From CAZWEJ01 sp964632435 (GTDB lineage Bacteria > Patescibacteriota > Saccharimonadia > UBA4664 > SCTI01): a DNA stretch of 7,667 nt. A program made the translations under genes and the position numbers. The notes beneath the pieces are model-generated. The model was given only the letters and a program-made list of their open reading frames with translations, made no database searches and was not told the origin of the DNA. Shown one piece after another: positions 1-6,976 of this stretch (the first letter of the stretch is position 1; each line of letters starts with the position of its first letter). Where the stretch lies: NCBI GenBank assembly GCA_964632435.1, contig CAZWEJ010000020.1, forward strand, positions 1 through 7,667, given 5' to 3'.

Positions 1-1784
<1,784 letters not shown>

Positions 1785-1789
1785 AAATC

Positions 1790-1818
1790 TTGACTTAATG
1801 GCTTAACGAAGCCATTAT
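1790..1818 (+). promoter_or_regulatory. Predicted promoter of the SpoIIAA-like gene, leaderless type
   Basis: TTGACT (1790-1795) is a near-consensus -35 box. After a 17-base spacer comes CATTAT (1813-1818), a 4/6 match to the -10 consensus. Transcription would be expected to start about seven bases on, at or next to the ATG at 1825, leaving no room for a leader. No Shine-Dalgarno sequence precedes that ATG. A perfect inverted repeat fills the spacer and runs into the -10 box. The promoter is inferred from sequence only. Confidence 0.6.
1796..1817. repeat. Perfect 9-bp inverted repeat inside a promoter
   Basis: TAATGGCTT (1796-1804), loop AACG, then AAGCCATTA (1809-1817): nine of nine bases pair. 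It starts right after the -35 box and covers most of the -10 box of the following gene, where an operator would sit. It could instead be a weak terminator hairpin for ftsH, but no T-run follows (next bases TACCCATATG), so an intrinsic terminator is less likely. A regulator is not identifiable from the window. Confidence 0.6.
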
Positions 1819-1824
1819 ACCCAT

Positions 1825-2217
1825 ATGCAGAACTCGGTTAAGCTCAATTCGGAAGGCATTGTTGAAGCCTTTGTAATAGGGGATCAGGACTATGAGTCAT
1901 TTAGAAAGCTAGCCGACTCGGCTCAGCCTCTATTGGCTGATCTCCGTAAAAGTGGAAAGCCGGTTCTTGGTCTTGTGGACCTAACTAAAAAAGGCCACTA
2001 CACAGTAGCGTCAAACCGAGCTGCCATGGAAATGCTCGAGAAGATGGATTATGACCGTGTTGCCATGTTTGGCGCCGAAGATGTACTTAAAGAAGTTACC
2101 GAGATGATAATCCTTGCAATGGGAAAAAGAGAAAATACCAAACTGTTTACATCTCGAGATGAAGCAGTTGCATGGTTAAAGAGTCCCCTCGACTCAAAAG
2201 AAGCAGCTGCTCTATAA
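1825..2217 (+). CDS. SpoIIAA-like (STAS/SEC14 fold) family protein, function unknown
   Basis: A 130-residue soluble protein with no signal peptide or membrane segment. It has a hydrophobic strand followed by VLGLVDLTKKG (residues 47-57), then VAMFGAED (79-86), and a C-terminal KLFTSRDEAVAWLKS (106-120). The pattern strand-helix-'VDLT'-helix-'VAMFG'-helix-'F...EAVAWL' matches what I know of SpoIIAA-like (DUF3478-type) proteins, small alpha/beta proteins found in many bacteria, mostly without known function. The family call is by pattern memory, not by a search. The classical anti-sigma antagonist phosphorylation motif (DxS) is not evident, so this should not be called a sigma-factor regulator. 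It sits between ftsH (40-base gap) and murJ (32-base gap), with its own predicted promoter and no Shine-Dalgarno sequence. The ATG at 1825 is the only good start. Confidence 0.75.
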   Translation: MQNSVKLNSEGIVEAFVIGDQDYESFRKLADSAQPLLADLRKSGKPVLGLVDLTKKGHYTVASNRAAMEMLEKMDYDRVAMFGAEDVLKEVTEMIILAMGKRENTKLFTSRDEAVAWLKSPLDSKEAAAL

Positions 2218-2222
2218 AATAG

Positions 2223-2241
2223 ATAGCGTTAGCGCTATAAT
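2223..2241 (+). promoter_or_regulatory. Predicted murJ promoter (-10 TATAAT) with overlapping inverted repeat
   Basis: TATAAT at 2236-2241 is a perfect -10 box ending eight bases before the GTG start of murJ, so the mRNA would be leaderless or nearly so. I see no convincing -35 box 16-19 bases upstream. An inverted repeat ATAGCG (2223-2228), loop TTAG, CGCTAT (2233-2238) overlaps the -10 box. This repeats the arrangement at the promoter of the preceding gene, though the repeat sequence differs. It may be an operator or a short hairpin. Confidence 0.5.
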
Positions 2242-2249
2242 TACTCCTA

Positions 2250-3824
2250 GTGAAACCATTTCTTGCCAGAATAAATAGGGGCAATTCGGTCTCGGCCGCC
2301 GCCTTTATAATATCTTTATCTTATTTGTTGAGTAGATTACTCGGCTTGCTTCGCGATCGACTTCTCGTTTCGCATTTTGGAATTAGCCCTGTAACGGATG
2401 CTTACACAGCGGCTTTTCGCCTCCCAGAGCTATTGTTTACACTATTGGTATCTGGTGCTTTTGCGGTTGCTTTTATCCCGGTTTTTACAGAGTGGTTGCA
2501 TAAAGGCGATAGAGAAAAGGCTTGGGAGCTTTCTTCAACATTGCTCAACCTGCTTAGTGTATTTACCCTTACCGTAGCAATCATTGCATTTATTTTTGCA
2601 GACCAGATTACCACACTGATTGTCCCTGGTTTCGACGAGTATAGGCATGATCTTACAGTTGAGCTTACTCGAGTAATGCTCATTACGCCTTTCCTATTTG
2701 CAATCTCAAGCCTCTGGGGGAGTATCGCGCAGTCCTTTAACCGCTTTGTTATTTTTGCAATGGCAAGCGTTTTTTACAATCTTGGGATAATTTTCGGAAT
2801 TGTATTTTTGAGCCCAGACTATTCTATTTTTGGAGTTGCATATGGAGTTGTAATCGGTGCCGCAATTCAAGCGCTTCTTCAGATATTTGGTCTCTATGGA
2901 CTCGGCTATCGTTATAGCCCAAGAATCAAAATCACAAGTGATGTAAAGCAGGTGGTAAAATTGATGATTCCACGGTCTCTGGACCAAGGGATTGATCAAA
3001 TTAGCTATATTGTTGAAACGATTATCGGCTCAAGACTTGTTACAGGAAGCCTAACCTCGCTATATTACGCCAATAACCTCAAGAATGTGCCGGTTGCCTT
3101 AATAGGAAACGCGATTGCCACTGCAGCTTTTCCCCGCATGGCGGCCCGCGCTGCTGCTGGTGCAACCGAGAAGCTTATTCGCGATTTTGTTGTTAACGCG
3201 CGCCTAATTTTGTTTCTGGTTGTGCCAGCAGCAGTTATTACGGTTTTAATGAGAGGCTATATTGTCCGTTTGCTCTACGGTTTTGGTGATTCAACCACTG
3301 CCAATACTCTGGGCTGGTTTGTTGGCGTCATAATCTTTCAGGGGCTTTTCTTCTTGATTAGCCGCGTTTACTATGCGATGCAGGATACTAAAACTCCTTT
3401 GTATGCCAGCATGGTAGCCTTAATCTTTACAGTCGGTCTGAGCTTTTTGCTTTCCGAGTGGTATGGAGTTGCTGGTCTCGCGATGGCTCAATCAATCGTT
3501 ATCGCTTTAGAGACAATGGTCCTTGTATCTATTCTGCAGCGACGCCTTGGTCAGATTGGGTTGAAGGAAATATGGCGCGGGCTCTATAGAATGTTGATCT
3601 CGGGTGCGATTATGGCGGGGGTTGTTTACTTGTTGGTCTCGCGAGTCTTCCCACTTTACAAATCAGATGTTGGCTTTGCGATCGTGGGGCCGAAGTTCTT
3701 CGTAATCTTCTTTGTCGGGTTGTTTGCTTACATGATCCCGTGCTATCTGCTTAATCTTCGCGAGGCGCATAAAGTCTGGTCCAAGCTTAAAGAGCAGATG
3801 ACAAGACCTATCAACTTAACGTAG
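2250..3824 (+). CDS. murJ: Lipid II flippase MurJ (MviN family)
   Basis: Integral membrane protein of 524 residues that moves lipid-linked peptidoglycan precursor across the cytoplasmic membrane (family role, MOP exporter superfamily). The chain is made almost entirely of hydrophobic helices, about 13-14, as in the family. Conserved parts seen: SRLLGLLRD (residues 28-36), DAYTAAFRLPELL (50-62), SGAFAVAFIPVF (68-79), and RVYYAMQDTKTP (372-383). Arg29 and Arg35 match the essential N-terminal arginines of E. coli MurJ (R18, R24), and Asp50 matches D39. The positions matching E. coli R52 and R270 appear to be Phe63 and Asn276 (YANNLKNVP). The start is GTG at 2250: an in-frame TAA at 2238-2240 blocks extension, and there is no Shine-Dalgarno sequence. 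It is probably co-transcribed with the SemiSWEET gene nine bases downstream. Confidence 0.93.
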   Translation: MKPFLARINRGNSVSAAAFIISLSYLLSRLLGLLRDRLLVSHFGISPVTDAYTAAFRLPELLFTLLVSGAFAVAFIPVFTEWLHKGDREKAWELSSTLLNLLSVFTLTVAIIAFIFADQITTLIVPGFDEYRHDLTVELTRVMLITPFLFAISSLWGSIAQSFNRFVIFAMASVFYNLGIIFGIVFLSPDYSIFGVAYGVVIGAAIQALLQIFGLYGLGYRYSPRIKITSDVKQVVKLMIPRSLDQGIDQISYIVETIIGSRLVTGSLTSLYYANNLKNVPVALIGNAIATAAFPRMAARAAAGATEKLIRDFVVNARLILFLVVPAAVITVLMRGYIVRLLYGFGDSTTANTLGWFVGVIIFQGLFFLISRVYYAMQDTKTPLYASMVALIFTVGLSFLLSEWYGVAGLAMAQSIVIALETMVLVSILQRRLGQIGLKEIWRGLYRMLISGAIMAGVVYLLVSRVFPLYKSDVGFAIVGPKFFVIFFVGLFAYMIPCYLLNLREAHKVWSKLKEQMTRPINLT

Positions 3825-3829
3825 GGAGA
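3823..3829 (+). promoter_or_regulatory. Ribosome binding site of the SemiSWEET gene
   Basis: AGGGAGA at 3823-3829 overlaps the murJ stop codon (TAG, 3822-3824) and lies at normal distance from the ATG at 3834. It fixes that start and indicates translation as the second gene of a murJ operon. The contrast with the Shine-Dalgarno-less first genes nearby is notable. Confidence 0.7.
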
Positions 3830-3833
3830 TTTA

Positions 3834-4082
3834 ATGGTCACAGCCATAGGGTTTATCGCATTTCTTTTAACATTTTTAATTCAGCTTCCACAAGCCATCA
3901 AAGTTTATAAGACGAAACACACCTCCGATCTATCAATTTGGACGTATATTATCCTTACAGCGGCTTGTTCTTCATGGCTGATCTATGGGCTCTTGAAAGG
4001 TGATTTAGCAATTTGGACCTCGAATGGTATCGGTCTCATAATTGCAGTTTACATACTAATGGCAAAATTGAAGTACAAATAA
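3834..4082 (+). CDS. SemiSWEET-type sugar transporter (PQ-loop family, MtN3/saliva)
   Basis: An 82-residue protein with three membrane helices (about residues 3-22, 33-52 and 58-77), the usual size for a bacterial SemiSWEET, which works as a homodimer and lets sugars move down their gradient. The PQ motif is at residues 19-20 (QLPQAIKVYKTKHTSDLS), and the linker with KTKHTSDLSIW is typical of the family. Trp48 and Asn64 fall where the sugar-pocket tryptophan and asparagine of characterised SemiSWEETs lie, and SSWLIYG (46-52) is the usual helix-2 end. Together these favour a sugar transporter over other PQ-loop proteins. The substrate cannot be read from sequence. It follows murJ by nine bases with its own Shine-Dalgarno sequence. 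Confidence 0.88.
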   Translation: MVTAIGFIAFLLTFLIQLPQAIKVYKTKHTSDLSIWTYIILTAACSSWLIYGLLKGDLAIWTSNGIGLIIAVYILMAKLKYK

Positions 4083-4097
4083 CGGATCTGCCATCAG

Positions 4098-4106
4098 TGG
4101 TACACT
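4098..4106 (+). promoter_or_regulatory. Predicted lepA promoter, extended -10, leaderless type
   Basis: TGG followed by TACACT (4098-4106) fits an extended -10 element (TGn plus a 4/6 -10 box), ending seven bases before the lepA ATG. There is no clear -35 box and no Shine-Dalgarno sequence. Read-through from the murJ-SemiSWEET unit is also possible, since the SemiSWEET stop is only 31 bases upstream of lepA. Confidence 0.45.
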
Positions 4107-4113
4107 ATTACTC

Positions 4114-5898
4114 ATGAATCAAGACAGAATTCGAAATTTTTGTATTATTGCGCATATTGATCACGGCAAATCGACCCTGGCCGATCGCATGCTCGAGCTT
4201 ACCGGGACTGTTACTAAACGCGAGATGCAGGCTCAGCTACTAGACTCAATGGACCTTGAGCGTGAGAAGGGAATCACTATCAAGCTGCAGCCGGTACAGA
4301 TGGCGTGGAAAGAGCATCAACTTAATTTGATTGATACGCCAGGACACGTCGACTTTAGCTACGAGGTTAGTCGTTCGCTGGCTGCCTGCGAAGGTGCAGT
4401 ATTGGTTGTGGATGCGTCGCAGGGAATTCAAGCGCAGACACTCGCAAACGTTTATCTTGCTATTGAGGCGGGTCTTGAAATCATCCCAGTTCTTAACAAA
4501 ATTGATCTTCCGGCAGCCGATCCAGAAAGAGTTGCAGCCGAAGTTTCAAGCCTTCTTGGCTGCAAGCCCGAAGATATACTCAAAGTTTCGGCTAAAGAGG
4601 GTAATGGCGTTGAGCAACTGCTCGACAAGATTGTTGAAATCGTTCCACCGCCGAAAGGTGAAAACGAGCAGCCATTGCGCGGGCTTATCTTCGACTCAAT
4701 CTACGATGAGTATCGCGGCGTTATTTTGTTCTTGAGGATTGTAGATGGCCAGCTCAAGAAGGGTGAAAACATTAAGCTGATGGCTTCTGGTCAGGACGGG
4801 GTCGCGGTTGAAACAGGATTCTTTAAGCCCAAGCAGGTGGCATCGCCTGACATTGAAACGGGGCAGATTGGTTATGTCGTCACTAACCTCAAGTCTATTA
4901 GCGAGGCTCGGGTTGGTGATACCGTAACGCTGGCAAAGCAGCCTGCCGAGGAGCCACTCGCGGGTTATCAGCAGATTAAGCCTTTCGTTTTCGCCGGTTT
5001 CTTTACTTCAAGCGCCGAGCAATACCCCGAATTAAAGGACGCTTTGGAGAAGTTAAAGCTTAATGATGCGGCGTTAACCTATACCCCAGAGAGCTCGCAG
5101 ATTCTTGGTTTTGGATATCGAGTTGGCTTCCTTGGATTGCTCCACATGGAGATTATCAAGGAGAGGCTTGAGCGTGAGTACGGTTTGGACATGGTAGTTA
5201 CCAGTCCATCGACCGATTATATTGTTAGAACTACAGACGGTAAGGAGTTCACTGCTCGATCGGCTTCGGAGTTACCTGAAACAAGTCGAATTGAAAGTAT
5301 TAGTGAGCCATGGATCAAGGGAGAGATCGTTGTGCCCGGCGACTACGTCGGCGCGGTCATCCAGCTCATCAACAAGATTCGAGGGCTTCAAAAGCACATG
5401 AACTATATTGATGAGTCGCTGGCGTTAATTAGTTTTGAGGCGCCACTCGCTAATGTTTTGACCAACTTCTATGACTCCCTCAAGTCAATTACAAGTGGCT
5501 ATGGCTCCTTCAATTATGATCTGGACGATTACCGAATAGAAAATTTGGTCCGCCTCGATATCCTGGTTGGTGGCCAAATGGTTGATAGCTTAAGTATGAT
5601 TGTTCACCGCGATGAGGCTTATGGTCGAGGAAAGGCAGTTGTAGAGAAGCTGAAGGATGTCGTCCCACGGCAGCTTTTTGAAGTTAGTTTACAGGCAGCG
5701 ATTGGCGGAAAGATTATTGCTCGCGAGAATATTCGGGCGATGGGGAAGAATGTTACCGCTAAGCTTTATGGTGGAGATGTGACCAGAAAGAATAAACTGC
5801 TTCAAAAGCAAAAAGCTGGTAAGAAGCGCATGAAGAAGATCGGAAAGGTTGATATCCCCGCAGAAGCCTTTATGGTGCTTGTAAAGGCCGACGAGTAG
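4114..5898 (+). CDS. lepA: Elongation factor 4 (LepA), ribosomal translocation-related GTPase
   Basis: Translational GTPase of 594 residues, the normal full length, which acts on the ribosome; back-translocation and a role in 30S subunit maturation have been reported for the family. The start IRNFCIIAHIDHGKSTLADR is diagnostic: P-loop AHIDHGKST (residues 13-21), switch I REKGITI (50-56), DTPGH (74-78), NKID (128-131) and SAK (159-161). Then come the beta-barrel domain II, the EF-G-like domains III and V (GFRVGFLGLLHMEI region is GYRVGFLGLLHMEI here), and the LepA-specific C-terminal domain with GKNVTAKLYGGDVTRKNKL and the lysine-rich GKKRMKKIGKV end. No domain is missing. ATG at 4114 matches the family N-terminus. 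Its TAG stop abuts the stop codon of the minus-strand neighbour, with no terminator visible between them. Confidence 0.98.
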   Translation: MNQDRIRNFCIIAHIDHGKSTLADRMLELTGTVTKREMQAQLLDSMDLEREKGITIKLQPVQMAWKEHQLNLIDTPGHVDFSYEVSRSLAACEGAVLVVDASQGIQAQTLANVYLAIEAGLEIIPVLNKIDLPAADPERVAAEVSSLLGCKPEDILKVSAKEGNGVEQLLDKIVEIVPPPKGENEQPLRGLIFDSIYDEYRGVILFLRIVDGQLKKGENIKLMASGQDGVAVETGFFKPKQVASPDIETGQIGYVVTNLKSISEARVGDTVTLAKQPAEEPLAGYQQIKPFVFAGFFTSSAEQYPELKDALEKLKLNDAALTYTPESSQILGFGYRVGFLGLLHMEIIKERLEREYGLDMVVTSPSTDYIVRTTDGKEFTARSASELPETSRIESISEPWIKGEIVVPGDYVGAVIQLINKIRGLQKHMNYIDESLALISFEAPLANVLTNFYDSLKSITSGYGSFNYDLDDYRIENLVRLDILVGGQMVDSLSMIVHRDEAYGRGKAVVEKLKDVVPRQLFEVSLQAAIGGKIIARENIRAMGKNVTAKLYGGDVTRKNKLLQKQKAGKKRMKKIGKVDIPAEAFMVLVKADE

Positions 5899-6450
5899 TT
5901 ATACTTTTAGCGCGACGCCGACAAGAAGTCCGATCAATGTGGCGGCACCGCCAATAATTAGAACTTCAAATCCACTTCTGGAGGCAGGACGATTAACGAT
6001 TTTACCTTTGATGAATCCAATAACGTATAAAGCGGTAAGTGCTGCACCAACGCTGACAAACAGTGATAATGGGTAATTTAAGAATGCCATCGGTGCGATT
6101 GGCACTGCGCCGGCAATAATGTATGCCAAGAACATTGTGATGCCAGTCCCTAGCGGGCTTGCTTTGTTGCCATCAAACTCAGACACAGCCTTTTGACTGA
6201 GATACTGGCCTGCTCCCATCGATACAGCCTCAACTGCAACAGCAACAATGCCAGCGAGCAAAATAAATTTTACGTCTTGACTACCCGCTGCGATACCCGC
6301 AACTAAACCAGTAGTTGAAACTAAGCTGTCTTCCGCCCCAAAGAACGAACTTCTTAAGTAATCACTACCGTATCGGCGATGCAGTTTAAGCTGATTGGAG
6401 CTCTCGTGCGTCGTTGATGATTTGGATGGCGTGGTCTTGGGGTTTGACAT
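5899..6450 (-). CDS. CCC1/VIT1-like iron or manganese transporter, short form without loop domain
   Basis: Membrane protein of 183 residues in the CCC1/VIT1 (DUF125) family, which moves Fe2+ or Mn2+ out of the cytosol (into vacuoles in plants and yeast). Five membrane helices are seen (about residues 36-56, 60-82, 100-120, 127-147 and 160-182). Signature parts: FFGAEDSLVSTTGLVAG (36-52) and SMGAGQYLS (77-85). Asp41 and Met78 are 37 residues apart, the same spacing as the metal-path D43 and M80 of eucalyptus VIT1. The linker between helices 2 and 3 is only about 15 residues (QKAVSEFDGNKASPL), so the glutamate-rich cytosolic metal-binding domain of VIT1 is absent. The N-terminal 30 residues are polar and Ser/Thr-rich. 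The start is set by AAGGAG seven bases upstream. The gene overlaps the end of bcp by 65 bases. Metal specificity is unknown. Confidence 0.88.
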   Translation of the reverse strand: MSNPKTTPSKSSTTHESSNQLKLHRRYGSDYLRSSFFGAEDSLVSTTGLVAGIAAGSQDVKFILLAGIVAVAVEAVSMGAGQYLSQKAVSEFDGNKASPLGTGITMFLAYIIAGAVPIAPMAFLNYPLSLFVSVGAALTALYVIGFIKGKIVNRPASRSGFEVLIIGGAATLIGLLVGVALKV

Positions 6451-6844
6451 TTAAATACTCCTTGGCGATGTTGCCTTCGGGATCAATTAAGTAACTATTA
6501 CGAAGAATACCATCAAACACTTTGCCTAGGAACTTTTTCTTTCCGTAAGCGTTAAATGCGTGTATTGCGGTTTTGTCTGGATCGCTAAGTAGAGTGAAGT
6601 TGAGATTATGCTTTTCTTCAAACTTCTTGTGGCTTTTTACACTATCTGCCGAAATCCCTAGCACAACAATTCCGTTTCGCTCTAGCTCTTCACGACCATC
6701 CCGAAAGCTACAAGCCTCTTTGGTGCAACCAGGAGTGTCATCCTTGGGGTAGAAGTAGACTACGACCCATTTACCCAGGTACTGGCTAAGGGTGTGGTTT
6801 TCTCCGTTTTGGTCTGGAAGTGTAAAATCTGGTGCTTTTCTCAT
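6386..6844 (-). CDS. bcp: Thiol peroxidase Bcp (peroxiredoxin Q)
   Basis: A 152-residue cytosolic peroxiredoxin of the PrxQ/Bcp group, which reduces hydrogen peroxide and organic peroxides with electrons from thioredoxin-like partners. APDFTLPDQNGE opens the fold. The active site FYPKDDTPGCTKEAC (31-45) holds the peroxidatic Cys40 and a resolving Cys45 five residues on, the atypical 2-Cys arrangement of PrxQ. GISADSVKSHKKFEEKHNLNFTLLSDPD (63-90) and RNSYLIDPEGNI are also typical. The N-terminus is a few residues shorter than in many Bcp proteins, starting right at the conserved APDF. That suits the ATG at 6844, which sits six bases after a perfect -10 box with no Shine-Dalgarno sequence. It is the first gene of a two-gene unit with the metal transporter, a sensible pairing since free iron plus peroxide is damaging. 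Confidence 0.96.
   Translation of the reverse strand: MRKAPDFTLPDQNGENHTLSQYLGKWVVVYFYPKDDTPGCTKEACSFRDGREELERNGIVVLGISADSVKSHKKFEEKHNLNFTLLSDPDKTAIHAFNAYGKKKFLGKVFDGILRNSYLIDPEGNIAKEYLNVKPQDHAIQIINDARELQSA
6458..6463 (-). promoter_or_regulatory. Ribosome binding site of the CCC1/VIT1-like gene, inside bcp
   Basis: On the minus strand AAGGAG (6463 to 6458) lies seven bases before the ATG at 6450-6448, within the bcp coding region. It is a near-perfect Shine-Dalgarno sequence and supports both this start and the 65-base overlap of the two genes. Confidence 0.8.
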
Positions 6845-6850
6845 GCATAC

Positions 6851-6859
6851 ATTATATCA
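6851..6859 (-). promoter_or_regulatory. Predicted bcp promoter, extended -10, leaderless type
   Basis: Read on the minus strand, TGATATAAT (6859 to 6851) is a perfect extended -10 element (TGn plus TATAAT). Its last base is six bases before the bcp ATG, so transcription should begin at about the A of the ATG. No Shine-Dalgarno sequence is present. No clear -35 box is seen near 6874-6879, as is common for extended -10 promoters. The CIRCE operator begins at 6883, just beyond that -35 position. Confidence 0.7.
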
Positions 6860-6882
6860 AATCCCAGGAGTAGTAGATTTAA

Positions 6883-6909
6883 CTAGCACTCTTGACTATA
6901 GAGTGCTAA
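6883..6909. promoter_or_regulatory. CIRCE operator, HrcA binding site
   Basis: CTAGCACTC (6883-6891), nine-base spacer, GAGTGCTAA (6901-6909). This matches the CIRCE consensus TTAGCACTC-N9-GAGTGCTAA except for the outermost left base (C instead of T). It lies 67 bases upstream of hrcA, and its spacer begins with the -35 box of the hrcA promoter, so bound HrcA would block RNA polymerase. This is the standard autoregulated heat-shock arrangement. Confidence 0.95.
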
Positions 6910-6920
6910 ATTCCTAAAAT
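6892..6920 (+). promoter_or_regulatory. hrcA heat-shock operon promoter
   Basis: TTGACT (6892-6897), 17-base spacer, TAAAAT (6915-6920): a strong sigma-70-type promoter. The -35 box lies in the CIRCE spacer and the right CIRCE arm lies between the two boxes. The expected start near 6927 gives a leader of about 50 bases, and hrcA has a Shine-Dalgarno-like AAAGGAA at 6964-6970. This gene is therefore led, unlike the predicted leaderless genes nearby. Confidence 0.8.
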
Positions 6921-6976
6921 AATGATTACTGGCACACCTATTACCGGACTGCTAACTCGATTTAAAGGAACCATCG

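Noticed and set aside
4331..4735. A 134-codon open frame in an alternative plus-strand frame inside lepA
   Set aside because: It is a frame shadow of an intact, clearly conserved LepA, with no ribosome binding site or recognisable product.
5941..5952. GC-rich palindrome GGCGGCACCGCC considered as a terminator for lepA
   Set aside because: It is inside the CCC1/VIT1 coding region, the usable stem is only four or five base pairs, and no T-run follows on either strand.
6859..6880. Inverted repeat AAATC ... GATTT between bcp and hrcA
   Set aside because: Only five AT-rich base pairs separated by 12 bases; expected by chance in such sequence.
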